This document shows positions 45,235-56,343 of a stretch of 64,000 nucleotides of DNA, piece after piece. Source of the DNA: Cricetomys ansorgei (lineage: Eukaryota > Chordata > Mammalia > Rodentia > Nesomyidae); the NCBI GenBank assembly GCA_026225945.1, contig JAMJFZ010002555.1, positions 62,001 to 126,000 of the forward strand. Direction: 5' to 3'. The notes under the pieces were generated by a model. That model was not told the origin of the DNA. It saw nothing but the letters and a program-made list of their open reading frames with translations, and ran no database searches. The position numbers and the translations under genes are program-made. How positions within the stretch are numbered: the first letter of the stretch is position 1; each line of letters starts with the position of its first letter.

Positions 45235-46010
45235 GATAGAACTCATTTACCACACAGTTTATCCACTTAAAGTATGTATAATTCTGTAGCATCTCTCCCA
45301 CTCCAGGACTTGTAATGTATTTTCAGGGTTGTGCAACCACCACCTCTGTTAGTTTAAGAGATACAAATAACTCCAGAAGAAAAGCTCGCATCTTTTAGCC
45401 ATAACCCCCACACCCTTTTACCCACTACCCTCTGCAACAACTAATCAATTTTCTGTCTCTACAGATGTGATATGTCTGTATATCGGATATTTATATTATG
45501 ATTCATAACAGTAGCAAACATAATTCTATGGATGGGGGTCACCACAACACGAGTCAACAGTTAAAGGGTCACACGATCAGAACAGCTGAGAAGCACTGAC
45601 ATTGTATAACCTTTCCAAGGTCTGTTCATCCTCCAGTACGCATAATGCTTCATTTTGACTGATGATCCTCCATTGCATGCCCATAGCGGTTGACGTTGCT
45701 GTTTTGTGTGTGGTTGCCAAGTGGATTTTATGTTTCATATCTAGGAAGAGTTGCTGTATTTATTGTGTAGTAATTCTCTATTTAATCTTTTGAGGAAATA
45801 TTAAGCTTTTTTCCAGAATGACTGTGCCATTTTACATTTCCAATAACATTGTTCAAGGATTCTGATTTTACAATAGCCTTCTCAGTTCTTGTGATTTGCT
45901 TTTTAAAAATTACTTTTTAAAATTTTTTTAAAAATTTTAAAATTCACCACCTGGTGAATATGAAGTGATACCTCATATTTGTGACACTGTAGCTTTGGTT
46001 TGTGTTTCCT
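45235..46010 (+). mobile_element. old L1 LINE 3' region, split by URR1
   Basis: CACACAGTTTATCCACTTAA, GGGTTGTGCAACCACCACC, TTTTCTGTCTCTACAGATG, then after the URR1: CAAGGTCTGTTCATCCTCCA, GACTGTGCCATTTTACATTT, GGTGAATATGAAGTGATACC. These follow the order of an ancient L1 3' end. Confidence 0.75.
45497..45599 (-). mobile_element. URR1 hAT element, antisense
   Basis: ATTCATAACAGTAGCAAACA...GGGGGTCACCACAACACGAG...GAACAGCTGAGAAGCACTG is the reverse complement of a URR1 terminus (cagtggttctcaacc...). Only one end is present. Confidence 0.8.
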
Positions 46011-46149
46011 TTGTGTCTTACATACAGTGTAGCCAGTACTACATCAGAGAGTTAACACAGGACAGCCTAGACATTTTACCTTACTGGAGATCTGAATTAG
46101 GGATAAAAGAATGAGCTATGCTGAGCTGCATTAGCATCGCTTCTTTTAT

Positions 46150-46245
46150 ACACTGTTCTTCAGCATGAACTGAAATGCTGGCAATTCTTCTGCCTTGGCC
46201 TTCTGAGTACTAGGGTTACGTTTTTAAACCACAATGTCTAGCTTT
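46150..46245 (-). mobile_element. B1 fragment, antisense
   Basis: GCCTTGGCCTTCTGAGTACT...ACCACAATGTCTAGCT. Confidence 0.6.
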
Positions 46246-46404
46246 GGACCAGTTATTTTTTAAAGACCTACTCAGTAGGAGAATCAATATAGATAATAAA
46301 TTCAGGAGGGAGAATTAGGTGCAAATCTTGGCAGGGATAACCTAGGGCATCTTTATTGTTGGTAGAGAGAAGAATGAGAAAAATATTGCTTCTAAAGACT
46401 AGAG

Positions 46405-46555
46405 GAGGACTGGTGAAAGGAAGGCTCTGCTGTGCAAGGCTGGTGACCTGAGATCACCCCCAGAGCCCATCTAAAGGTGGAAGGAACGAATGGTTCCATA
46501 GGCCGTTCTCTGACCCCTGCACGTGAGCCATGGGCCATGCATGCACCCATTTTAC
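46405..46555 (+). mobile_element. B3/B4-class SINE fragment
   Basis: GCTGTGCAAGGCTGGTGACC...AAAGGTGGAAGGAACGAATG...CTCTGACCCCTGCACGTGAG, leading into CA/CT repeats. Confidence 0.7.
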
Positions 46556-46614
46556 ACACACACACTCTCTCTAGCTCTCTCTCTCTGTGTCTCTCTCTCT
46601 TTCTCTCTCTCTCG
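46556..46614. repeat. (CA)n/(CT)n compound microsatellite
   Basis: Short CA run followed by CTCT blocks; tail of the preceding SINE. Confidence 0.9.
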
Positions 46615-46640
46615 CATGTGTGCTAAAAAATAATTAAGAG

Positions 46641-46709
46641 AGCCAGGCACCAAGGTGCATGCCTATAATCCCAGCATTTGGGAGGTAGAGGCAGGAAGAT
46701 CAGACATTA
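46641..46709 (+). mobile_element. B1 fragment (left arm)
   Basis: GAGCCAGGCACCAAGGTGCA...TATAATCCCAGCATTTGGG. Confidence 0.85.
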
Positions 46710-47294
46710 AAGATGGATAGTGTTTGCTCTTAAGGAATGTCTAGTCCTTTAGAATCCAACAGTTGCCAACAGATAGTTGCAGAATAGTGTAAAATATCAC
46801 TGTACACCAAGGTTTCTTAAACTATTTTCACTTATGACTGCTTTTCACATAAGAAATTGTTACATGATCCTAAGTATCATAAAAAAATATTCTAAAGTAA
46901 TTCTTGTGTGTGTGTGTGTTATATTTATGTGTGTAGTATGTAATTACTTGACATCAACAATCAGAACAAATTTGCATACTAATGAGATGATCTTGTTTTT
47001 ACATGAAGAATTAAACCTTGACTGAACCTTTGATATTGCAGGATATATAGCATATTCAATGTTTTTCAGAGTTGATCGGTACTTTATACTTTTATACTTT
47101 AGTGCTGACAGTGCCACTTTGCATAAACGTACAGTACAAAATAACAAAAGTATGTTTAGGACCAGCCTAGAAGTTATTGGAAATTCTGTCCTAATCGTTG
47201 AATGACTTTTTAAAAATAAAACTCAAGTGAGCAGCCCATACAAGACAGCATTCTAATGTAATACAGTCCAAAACCAAAGCACCATGTAATTCAG

Positions 47295-47600
47295 TCAGTC
47301 AGTGCTCAGTGCACAAGCATGAGGACCTGAGTTCTGGCCTCAGAGTCCACATGCAAGAACCAGATGAGGTAGTGCTCACTGTCATCACAGAGACAAGAGG
47401 GTCCCCAGGGCTTGTGGGTATCCAGTCTTGTCTAATCAGAGAGGCCCACGTCAGTGGGAGAGCCTACCAAAGAAACAAAACAAACGAAAAAGCAGGGTGA
47501 CTAATACATGAGGACTGACACCTGAGGGTTAGTGGCCTCAGCCTCATTCCACATGCAGGCATACAAACACGAGCTGATGTACCAAACCCTTCCTTGATAT
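47295..47600 (+). mobile_element. B4-type SINE
   Basis: CAAGCATGAGGACCTGAGTT head, GTGGGTATCCAGTCTTGTCT body, and GGACTGACACCTGAGGGTTA plus CCACATGCAGGCATAC tail. Confidence 0.8.
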
Positions 47601-48119
47601 TACATACTGAGGGGTAGTGATAGGGAAATAGTTCTCTCTACAATTAGGCCATTATGAAGAGCAAGGAACTACACGTGTTGTGAAAACACTGGATTCCGGA
47701 CATTCGATTGTACTGAATACAAGTGTGGGCATTTCAGGCAGTGTCTGTCGGCGTTTGTGATGTGGCGATACGTGTTCAATGCAGACGTGATGGAGCAGAG
47801 TGAGCACTCAGAAACACCTTGGAATCTTTACATGTCTGACTTTGAGTTACCTTTGGCCACTGTGTACTCAGACTTTTTACCATTGCTGTAGTCTTCGTGG
47901 CTCTCACATTCACTTACACAACTCCATTTGGGGTTATGCTCCACAGTTTAAGAAGCTGGGCTAGAAATTAAAGTTCATGGAACCATGTGGCACACAGGTA
48001 AGACTATAAAATGCTTAATTTTTAAAGTCTAAGTTTACAAAGCTTACCTTTTCTTTTTCTCTTCTTCATTCACATGGAATTTAATGACTACAATGATATT
48101 TTATTTATTCTCTTTATAG

Positions 48120-48326
48120 GAGGTAAAAACAGCTCATAAGTTGGCAAAGAGATGTTATACTAATCCACCACAATGGGCCAAGTGTCTGTTCAGTCATTGT
48201 TACAGTGTGTGGTTTATCTGTCTCACAGCCTATGTTAGAGTTTCTCACCGTAAGGTCAGAATGCTCCAGCAGGCATATGATGTACTTATTAAGATGAGGA
48301 AGACAGACGTGGATCCACTAGATGAG
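48120..48326 (+). pseudogene. Dennd4c: Dennd4c-like exon 9 (PPR-like region), intact
   Basis: Acceptor TTTATAG ends 48119; 69 codons in one open frame: [20 protein letters not shown] ... [24 protein letters not shown] (gaps mine). This is the start of the PPR-like segment of DENND4 proteins. The donor is GCAAGT, a GC-AG type intron, which may be ancestral or a T to C change. Confidence 0.9.
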
Positions 48327-48481
48327 GCAAGTACAAGGCACTGAGATACTGTTATCTTTTTTTTTCCACAGTGCAGTGGATGAATCAGGCCCTTGCTTGT
48401 GCTTGGCAGGTGAGTTATATCTCTAGCCCATGCTGATGCATGTTGTTTTGTAATTTTAAGCGTTTGGGTCTTACGAGTCAC

Positions 48482-48596
48482 GGTGACTCGTGATTATAAT
48501 CCTAGCACTTTTGGAGACCGAGGCAGGAGATTGCCTTAAATTTCAGGCTAGCATACCCTGGGCTACAGAGCAACACCCTGTCTTTAAAAAAAAAAA
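48482..48596 (+). mobile_element. old B1 SINE
   Basis: TGATTATAATCCTAGCACTT...GGGCTACAGAGCAACACCC plus poly(A). Confidence 0.8.
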
Positions 48597-48750
48597 GCCG
48601 GTGATGGTGGTGAACGACTTTAATCCCAGCACTTGGGAGACAGAGGCAGGAGAATCGCTGTGAGTTCGATCTAGGCCAGCCTGGTCTACAGAGTCAGTTC
48701 CAGGACAGCCAGAGTTACAACAGAGAAACCCTTTCTTGAAAAAAAACCTA
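48597..48750 (+). mobile_element. B1 SINE, full length
   Basis: GCCGGTGATGGTGGTGAACG, CAGCCTGGTCTACAGAGTCA, CCAGAGTTACAACAGAGAAA; inserted in the tail of the previous SINE. Confidence 0.95.
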
Positions 48751-49003
48751 AATAAATAAATAACAACAACAAAAAGAAGGTAGGAAAGTTAGTTTAGTTC
48801 TTCGTACTTTTAAAGCTCGTTCAATCATTTTCATGAAGCAGTTATAGTAAAACTATCATTCTTTTTCATGGTGCAAGTGTTTGTTCAAAATATTTATTAA
48901 AGGTTACTGTTGCTGGGTGATGGTGGTGCCAAAGCTACATAGTGAAACTCTGCTTAAGAAAAAAATTAATTATAAAAGTCCAAAACAACAACAAAATTAC
49001 TGC

Positions 49004-49112
49004 CTTGCCTGGGAGTGGTGGTGCACGTATCTCAGTACCTGTGAGGCTGAGGCGGGAAGATCACATTTTTAAGACCAGCCTGCGTTACTTTGTAATATGC
49101 TGTCTCAGAAAC
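49004..49112 (+). mobile_element. old B1 SINE
   Basis: CTGGGAGTGGTGGTGCACGT...TGAGGCTGAGGCGGGAAG...AATATGCTGTCTCAG. Confidence 0.85.
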
Positions 49113-49733
49113 AACTCACTTTGGAGTGAAGCGCGGATATCCTTACTTAGGTCACATTATTTGTTTATACAGAATTGAACAGTGATTTCACTTGTTCTTA
49201 ATATAACTTTGTTAAGGAACAGAAGTAAAAGACTTGTAAGTGGTTCTTGGTGTGTTGTTCTAAGTAGGTAAATCATATAAACTCTTTCAGAAGGTAACTT
49301 CTCATTTTTCAACACTGGCACTGTTGATACACAAAAGTGTGTGTGTGTATCTGTCTGTCTGTCTTGCACTTAGTAGGATATTTAGCAGCATTGCTGGCCC
49401 CCATCCACTAGAGGCCAGTAATATCTTCTTTCCCTTCATAGGTTATGATAGTCATTGCCCCTTGAAAGCTACTGCTATAGGTAATGATAGGACTGCTTCA
49501 TAAGGCTGACTTAGGGTTAAGTCAATTGGTAGATAGTTTTCTTGTTTTCAGCCAGCATTCAGTAAATGAAACATCATTGTGCATTCTCTTTCAAGCCTCA
49601 GATCCACCTTAAGAGGTGTTTTTTTCATCCAGCTGGGACTTGGGGAAACTGAGGCACTTAGCTTTTCTCTCCACTTCTCTCCACTTTGGAATTTTTTTCA
49701 TCATCATGGTCATCATTATTATTGTTATCATTA

Positions 49734-49860
49734 TTAAAGATAGTGTTTCTGGTTGGCCTGGATCTCATTATGCAGACCAAGCTAGTCTTGAACTAAGAGA
49801 CCTGCCTGCCACTGTCCCTGCCTCCAGCGTCTGGGATTAAAGGTGTGAGACACTACGCCT
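49734..49860 (-). mobile_element. B1 SINE, antisense
   Basis: GCCTGGATCTCATTATGCAG...CAAGCTAGTCTTGAACTAAG...TCTGGGATTAAAGGTGTGAG. Confidence 0.88.
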
Positions 49861-49958
49861 TTGGTGTTATAATAGTTACAAATGACACTCAAACCAGATT
49901 AGAGTTTAAAATTTTTTTTTAAATTGCTATTTAATTTTCTCCCTGCCTTCTTTCCTTT

Positions 49959-49960
<2 letters not shown>

Positions 49961-49999
<39 letters not shown>
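49961..49999. repeat. (GT)n microsatellite
   Basis: About 19 TG units followed by GC-rich variants and an antisense ID-like fragment (50028-50090). Confidence 0.95.
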
Positions 50000-50001
<2 letters not shown>

Positions 50002-50360
50002 AAGTGCGCACGCGAGTGTGTGCGTACTGAACCTAGGGTCTTACACAAGTTGGCCGAGAGCTCTGTTACTCAAGTTCCTCCCTCTGTCATTCCTACTTAA
50101 GTTTACAGATCCTATTAAATAGGCATCCTGAAGGGACTGTTCCTTTAGCGCAGAATATAGAGCATGCTGATTGGGGCAAAAGGTATTTTAACCATATTTG
50201 ATTTTAGAAATGAATTATTTTTCACATTATGGAGAATAGTAGTCATTTTTTAATAATAGATTTGTTCTCTCAAACAGATGAGACATGTGCATGACAGAGG
50301 GAATACTGCTGATTATTATCTACTAGGCTGAGTAGGGTTTGCTGATGTTGCATTCTGCCT

Positions 50361-50427
50361 GTTTGTTTGTTTATTTACTTACTTACTTATTCATTCATTC
50401 ATTCATTCATTCATTTATTTATTTTCT
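50361..50427. repeat. (TTTG)n/(ATTC)n microsatellite
   Basis: TTTG, TTAC and then TTCATTCA units next to the 5' T-run of an antisense B1. Confidence 0.93.
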
Positions 50428-50532
50428 GAGACAAGGGTATTTTGTAATCTGTGCTAGCCTGGAAGTCACCTTTATGGGAGAATGGCCTTGAACTCCGGAT
50501 GCTCCTGCCTCTGCCTCCCACATAACCACCTG
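50428..50532 (-). mobile_element. B1 SINE, antisense, partial
   Basis: TGAGACAAGGGTATTTTGTA...GGCCTTGAACTCCGGATGCT. Confidence 0.85.
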
Positions 50533-50614
50533 GTTGAGTAGAGTCTTTTACAGTTCTGTGAGTCACAGGCTCCTATGCTATGATGGACTAATGCTTTGTT
50601 GTTCCTCTTGTCAG

Positions 50615-50743
50615 GTGTGCTATGGAGTAGTAATGCAGCTTTGCGGACTTTGGGTTCATCCTGTTTTAGCAGTGAGAGTCTTATTCGAGATGAAAACTGC
50701 TAGAATAAGACCAAATGCTATTACTTATGGCTATTATAACAAG
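50615..50743 (+). pseudogene. Dennd4c: Dennd4c-like exon 10 (PPR motif), intact
   Basis: Acceptor CTTGTCAG ends 50614; donor GTAAGT at 50744. 43 codons in one frame: [20 protein letters not shown] then [20 protein letters not shown] and YNK. The '...[14 protein letters not shown]' part is a pentatricopeptide-type repeat, unusual for an animal protein and diagnostic of DENND4 family members. Confidence 0.92.
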
Positions 50744-50844
50744 GTAAGTTGGATTAATGCTAGCAGGCAGTATATTTTTTAAAAAAATATTATTTATTAA
50801 CCTCAGGAGGCTATTCTCCCATCTTCATTTACAGAAATTCTATA

Positions 50845-51535
50845 AATTATGTGTACCATTTTGAAATATGTATATATTTTGAAATGGTTGTGTCAAGCTA
50901 ATTAACATTCTGTTACCTCATTTACTAATTTTTGTGGTGAGAACACTTAAAATCTACTCTTACCAATTTTCAAAATAAATTCATTGTTATTAACTGTAGT
51001 CACCTTGTTGAACAATTAGATTTTCTAGATTTATTCTCCTGTCTGACCATAGAGTAGCATCTCTTTCCGGACCCCCATGCCCCACCCCATGAGTGCCACC
51101 CCGTGCCCTGCCCTGTGTGCATCACTGCTTCTGAGTTCACCTCTAAGATTCTGTATGAAAGGCAAAATCACATGACCCACCTCTTCCCCTACCAGTGTCC
51201 TCAGGGTTCCCCAGGTTATTGTAACAAGGTTTTGTTTTTTTATTTTTACTTTTAACCTTAGCGTTTTGTTGTGTGTGTGTGCGGCATCCGCTTTATCCGT
51301 TCCTGGCTGTTTCCATTTCTGGACTGTTGGGAGTAGTGCCGCAGTGAATTTGAGGGTGCAGCTGTGTATGAAATACCAGTGTCGCTACTGGGATCTGTAT
51401 TCAGAATTTTTAGATTTTGAGGAACTTTAATATTGTTTTCCACTATGTGTTTACTAATTTATACTCCCACCAATGGTGTAAAGTTCTCTTTTCTCCTCTC
51501 CACATATTTGCTAATGTGTTATTTTTTTTTAACTT
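50845..51535 (+). mobile_element. old L1 LINE 3' region
   Basis: GGTTGTGTCAAGCTAATTAA, CATTCTGTTACCTCATTTAC, GGTGAGAACACTTAAAATCT, AACTGTAGTCACCTTGTTGA, then TATACTCCCACCAATGGTGT: the order of an ancient L1 3' UTR. Confidence 0.85.
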
Positions 51536-51627
51536 AAATAGCTTTGTTTTATTTTATTTTTTGGTTTTTCTTTTTTTGTGTTTTTGTGTTTTTTTGTTTT
51601 GTTTTTTGTTGTTGTTGTTTTTTTTTT

Positions 51628-51766
51628 TGAGACAGGGTTTCTCTGTTGTAACTCTGACTGTCCTGGAACTCACTCTGTAGACCAGGCTGGCCTCGAACTC
51701 ACAGAGATCCGCCTGCCTCTGCCTCTCGAGTGCTGGGATTAAAGGCATGAGCCACCACTGCCCGCT
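51628..51766 (-). mobile_element. B1 SINE, antisense, young-looking
   Basis: TTGAGACAGGGTTTCTCTG, TTGTAACTCTGACTGTCCTG, CAGGCTGGCCTCGAACTCAC, GTGCTGGGATTAAAGGCATG; with a long T-rich leader (51536-51627) from its A-tail. Confidence 0.96.
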
Positions 51767-51828
51767 GTTTGTTTATTTGCTTTTTTTTTAGTTGTTTTAT
51801 TTTAATTACCTTTTTAATTTTATTTCTG

Positions 51829-51900
51829 TGGTGATCAGAAGACAACTGTATCCAGGCATGTACAGAGTTCTTTTACCCACCAAGGCATCTCGCTGGCCCT
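51829..51900 (-). mobile_element. B3-class SINE fragment, antisense
   Basis: GTGGTGATCAGAAGACAACT...CACCAAGGCATCTCGCTGGC. Confidence 0.6.
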
Positions 51901-51937
51901 AAATCACTTTTTTATTGAACTTCTTTTTCACCTTTAG

Positions 51938-52082
51938 GTGGTTTTGGAAAGCCCATGGCCCAGCAGTACTCGCAGTGGTGTTTTCTTATGGACGAAAGTA
52001 TGGAATGTGGTACATGGTTTGGCCCAGTTTAGGCAGCCACTTTAAAAGACTGGGCAAAAACCACAGGTCTTCTCAGTACCAG
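51938..52082 (+). pseudogene. Dennd4c: Dennd4c-like exon 11, in-frame stop
   Basis: Acceptor CACCTTTAG ends 51937; donor GTAACA at 52083. Reads [20 protein letters not shown] then [15 protein letters not shown] and stop TAA at 52043-52045, followed in the same frame by KTGQKPQVFSVP. Family members have Lys at the stop position, so one A to T change (AAA to TAA) explains it. Confidence 0.9.
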
Positions 52083-52321
52083 GTAACACATGTGAAGGAA
52101 AGACATTTTTAACTGTAGGCTTATAGAAATGAAATTTTAATTATATGTAGTAGAGTGTTTAATTTTGTTTGATATTTTAATTTACAACTAAAGATAGATT
52201 TCCTTATGATTTTTTTTCACAGAACTCTACACATTGTGTAATTATAAATTAACCTGAGGTCATTGATGTTTAGTCAGAACTGTCAGTACATGGTTGTTGA
52301 ACACATTGTCCTTGTCTTCAG

Positions 52322-52468
52322 CTCCTCAGCATGCTGCAGGTAGAAGCAACGGGGACACAGTGAGCCATGGTAGTGTGGACAGTTCTAATGACGCCAAGAG
52401 TGGGGAGCACATGGTCTTCGCCAGAGACCTAGTCAGTCTTGATTCCACTGACAATCACTCTAGCACAG
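52322..52468 (+). pseudogene. Dennd4c: Dennd4c-like exon 12, open
   Basis: Acceptor CTTGTCTTCAG ends 52321; donor GTACTA at 52469. Joins exon 11 in phase 1 and reads [20 protein letters not shown] then [20 protein letters not shown] and [10 protein letters not shown]. Serine-rich linker after the PPR-like region. No break inside the exon. Confidence 0.88.
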
Positions 52469-53684
52469 GTACTACCAGCTGCATCTTACTAACCTTTCAG
52501 TTACTACCATAAAATAAAGTGCATTTATTGAATTTCCACAAGGGGAGTACTTTGAAAGTAGTATATATTATTGAGAGGAAGTCACACTTCTGCACTTGTC
52601 CTTACTTCCTGTAGTATGAAATTGACTGTGGGTGCAATGCAGTTTGCTAGCATGGTATGTCTTACATTTGTTCATCCTAAATTTTTGAAAGTATCTGAGA
52701 CAGTTGTTAGGGATTATGACATAATGAACTTGAAAATTACTGACACAGTTTATAAGTCCTTTTTTCATTAAGTTGAAAATTTAACTTAGAACTTTGAAAT
52801 TATGAATACCTGAAAAGGGACAAAAATGAGCCATTTTGGAAAAGGATGTTTACATTTAGAACTATGGATTGTAGAAGCTGCGTATACGTATGTAGCCATA
52901 GGGCAACCTTTGTCTCAAGTCAGAAGTGACTGTATTGAAGCCCACTGGGCAGGTGTATGTGTGTGTTGTCTGGCTGCTGGTATCCCGGGCCTCCCTTAAG
53001 AACTCACAGTCAGTTCCTGTGTTTCCTCTGATGAACTTGTCTCATGACTGAAGTTTTCTTTTCTCTTCTCTCTGTTGCTCTGCTTTTCACTCTGTGCTGT
53101 TTCTTGCTGCTGCATTTGTCCTGGGCTGTCAAGGTGTGGGGCAATCTTTGTGAACTGAAGCCATGGATACACGTGTGCTTTAATTCTGCCCTTGAGTGTT
53201 AACCACTTCAGGTAATTTCCCATTTGTCGGGTTAAAGTTTGCTGACATCCAAGGGTAGGGGAAAGATACTTGGTTGTATTTGAAGGAACAATTTTCAATT
53301 TCTTAGCTTTTCTCCTTTAGAAAAGGGTAATCATATATATGCTCTCAAAAATCTCCATGTGACAATTTATGACCAGTTTACAAACATTTATTATCTTACT
53401 TCGAAATAAAGTATGTTTTGTGCGATTATAATCTCAAGATTTGCTTGTAGTATCATTGCATGAAATACGGTATCTTGGGTATGAAAGAATCCGTTGTCGG
53501 TTGTTGAAGTGCTCACTGCCTTCCGGAAGTCTGTTAGCTTTTGTGCCTGAAACTGCCTTGCTACAGTTACAGGAGTGTATGTAAGCCAGTGGCAACAACT
53601 GAACCTGTAGGTTTCCATCTTGATAGTAATTGGCCTTTTCAACCCTAATTGGAACTTAATGAGAAACTTCTGTGGACTTTTATT

Positions 53685-53870
53685 TTTAAGACTTTGTGTG
53701 TGTGAGTGTTTTGCCCACGTTATGTGTGTGACCACGTGTGTGTCTGGTGTCTTGAGGAGGCCAGAAGAAGGCATCACCCCGGGGCCGGAGTTCACTGTGA
53801 GCCACCATAGGGTGCTGGGTCCTCCGCAGAGCGGGGACAACTCTTAACCACTGACTCTCCTGCCCACCTC
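53685..53870 (-). mobile_element. B3 SINE, antisense
   Basis: TTTAAGACTTTGTGTGTGTG...GAGGAGGCCAGAAGAAGGCA...ACAACTCTTAACCACTGACT. Confidence 0.9.
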
Positions 53871-54290
53871 CCTGCTGGCACTTTTGTTTTAAAGCTGCCT
53901 TATTTTGTTTCCTCTGCTTATTTTTCCTGATATTTTTTTATATTACATTTTGTGTTTTAGTATTTTATTGTGTATTATTTGGACAAAATAACATTTCTCA
54001 TGATATTTTTATGTGTATATATAAAGTCGTTTAAAATTAGCTTTATTTATTTAGAACAGGCTAAGTATGTAATTTTGATGTAAAATTAGTATATGAGGAA
54101 TACTGACAACAAGAGGTACATCATCTTTCTTCCTTATTCCTCAAGTTTTTAAAACTTGTCTTATAAAGGCAATTTAATCTTTTGCTGAAAACAGAAACAA
54201 AAGACAGAATCCTAGTAATTGGCTTAACAATTACAGTAGTCAGGATGGCGCTTTTGAGACCTTTTCATATATTTTCAGCTTTGTTTTTTT

Positions 54291-54470
54291 AACGTTATTT
54301 TATGTGTATAGGTGTTTTCTGCATGTTGTCTGTGTATCACATGTATGCCTGGTGCCCTCGGAGGCCAAAAGAAGGCATCAAATCCCCTGAGACTGCATGG
54401 TTGTGAGTGGCTGTGTGGGTGCTGGGAATTGAACCTGGGTCCTCTGGAGGAACAGCCATCTCTCAGCCCC
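54291..54470 (-). mobile_element. B3 SINE, antisense
   Basis: CCCTCGGAGGCCAAAAGAAG...GTGCTGGGAATTGAACCTGG...AACAGCCATCTCTCAGCCCC. Confidence 0.92.
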
Positions 54471-54769
54471 TCAGCTGAATTCTGATGACTAAACAGTAGA
54501 TAATAGATTGACAGTGATCGTGTGTCCTTCAGGGTTCTAGCAGAGCCCTGCGACGCTCGGGGTCTTTAGCCCAGTGCTGACCATGCTCATCTCATTAGCA
54601 TTATCTTGTGGACTCTTCCTGCTTGCTGCCGATACAGAGGCACTTGCCTTCTCGGAAGTCCTGGTCTACTTTGCTTAACTTTTTCCTATTCTGTTCTTCA
54701 TTTCATAGCACCATATTTCAAAAACAGACTTTCTGAGGGAACCAACCAAAAAAAACTTATTTACTCCTT

Positions 54770-54846
54770 GGGGGCAGGGGGTGGGGGAGGTAGGAGGATG
54801 GGTGTTGTGGTTGGGGTAGGGTAGGGATGGGGTGGGGGTGGGTGTT
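54770..54846. repeat. G-rich tract with quadruplex potential
   Basis: About 75 bp with many runs of three or more G (GGGGGCAGGGGGTGGGGGAGG, GGGGTAGGGTAGGGATGGGG broken here, GGTGGGGGTGGG) and almost no C on the plus strand; it lies next to an antisense B3/B4-like SINE. Confidence 0.88.
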
Positions 54847-54849
54847 GTG

Positions 54850-54976
54850 CCATGACACTAGTGTGGAGGTCAGAGGACAACTTGTTGCAGTTGGTTCTCT
54901 CCTTCCACCTGTGAATCCCAGGGTTGTCAGACATGGGAGTATGAGCCATTACCTGCTGAGCCATTTTGTCAGCTCT
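54850..54976 (-). mobile_element. B3/B4-class SINE, antisense
   Basis: GTGGAGGTCAGAGGACAACT, TGCAGTTGGTTCTCTCCTTC, CCTGCTGAGCCATTTTGTC. Confidence 0.85.
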
Positions 54977-55065
54977 GAAGTTCGTGATTCTAAATAGTAG
55001 TGATTAGTCAGCTTTAACCTGACACATAGTTCCTCAATCTGTCTGTCTTTCTTATCTTTTTTTTA

Positions 55066-55177
55066 AAAAGAGAATCTCACTATGTATCTCTAACTGGTCT
55101 GGTCTGGAACTCTAGAGATCTGCCTGTCTCTGCTCCCCGAGTGCTAAGATTAAAAGTGTGTACCACCACACCAAGCT
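55066..55177 (-). mobile_element. B1 SINE, antisense, partial
   Basis: AGAGAATCTCACTATGTATC...GTGCTAAGATTAAAAGTGTG...CACCAAGC. Confidence 0.85.
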
Positions 55178-55766
55178 CCTCAGCTTTTCTTTGTTATGAC
55201 TTTAACTTTTTTGGAAGATTCATCTTGTTTTGTAGAATGTCCCTTATTTTGTGTTTGTATATTTCCTTGCAGTTAGCGTAGGTATGATGGTTACAGAATG
55301 GTGATTTCATTCTAATGTGTTCAGGAAGCTCTTTTCTCTTTCTTATTATCAGTGGGGGTTTGTGGGTTGCTGTGTCGCTCTGGACTATCATGTGTTAGTC
55401 TTTACCCATTCTCAGATTCCCTTGGTGTTGGCCCATGGGTGCTCCTTTGCATTTGGTTATTACATCTCTCAGATGTGTGGTTGTGGGTTCTGTTCTGGGG
55501 CAACAACTCCCCTGCCTCATTTTTGTACCTTCCCTTCCTGATCTCAGGAATTAGTCTTTTTTCTTTTTCAAAACCACAGGTTCCATTTAATGGAGATGAA
55601 GTTTTAGAGGTCTAGGTCTGAGTCTCTGTGCCCACTGTTACACCAAGGTGTTGTGGAACTGCTTTTGGACTTTCAACAAACAGGACTAGAAACTAATTAT
55701 GTATAGTGTTGTAGAAATACCTCCCTTTTACCTTTCTTTAGTCTTTTCTTTTTTTAATGGTGGGGC

Positions 55767-55840
55767 AGGAGGCCAGTAGTAGAGTCCTTGTCAAACATAC
55801 ACAATGCTCTGAATTTAGTTCCAAGTATCACGCACATAAA
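55767..55840 (+). mobile_element. ID SINE
   Basis: GGCCAGTAGTAGAGTCCTTG...CAATGCTCTGAATTTAGTTC matches the ID promoter region. Confidence 0.65.
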
Positions 55841-56009
55841 ACCCTGTATGTTCCCCCATAGTAAAAACTGTGTCTCCTGATATCATTACATTTAGTTGTT
55901 TACTCAGTCCTACTGTATGCATAAAGCAGCTTCAAGTGTGTGTGTGTTGGGGGTGTGTGGATTGGATGTGATAAAGATACATTATTTACAAGTATGAAAT
56001 TGTCAAAGA

Positions 56010-56160
56010 AGCCTGGCTGTGGTGGCTCAGGACTTTAATCCCAGACCTCAGGAGGCAGAGGCAGACAAATCTCTGATTTTGAGGCCAGCCTGGTCTACAG
56101 AGTGAGTTCCAGGACAGCCAGAGTTACAACAGAGAAACCCTGTCTCTAAAAATCAAGGGG
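56010..56160 (+). mobile_element. B1 SINE, full length
   Basis: GCCTGGCTGTGGTGGCTCAG, GGAGGCAGAGGCAGACAAAT, CCAGAGTTACAACAGAGAAA. Confidence 0.95.
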
Positions 56161-56343
56161 AAAAATTGTCAAAGAATCAATTTCAAATGCCCAACCTTTT
56201 TTCAAATTCACTCTACACCCCTGCTCCCACCCACACCCCTGCTCCCACCCATAGGAAACAAAATCTACATAGTTTTTCCAGATTTGACTTTACTTCTATG
56301 TTTAGAGTGTGGATTGACTACAGTATAGGTTAAACTAGGAACA

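Noticed and set aside
44885..45301. 138-codon and 81-codon antisense frames
   Set aside because: Low-complexity Leu/Pro or Cys/Leu strings from the hexamer expansion and antisense B1.
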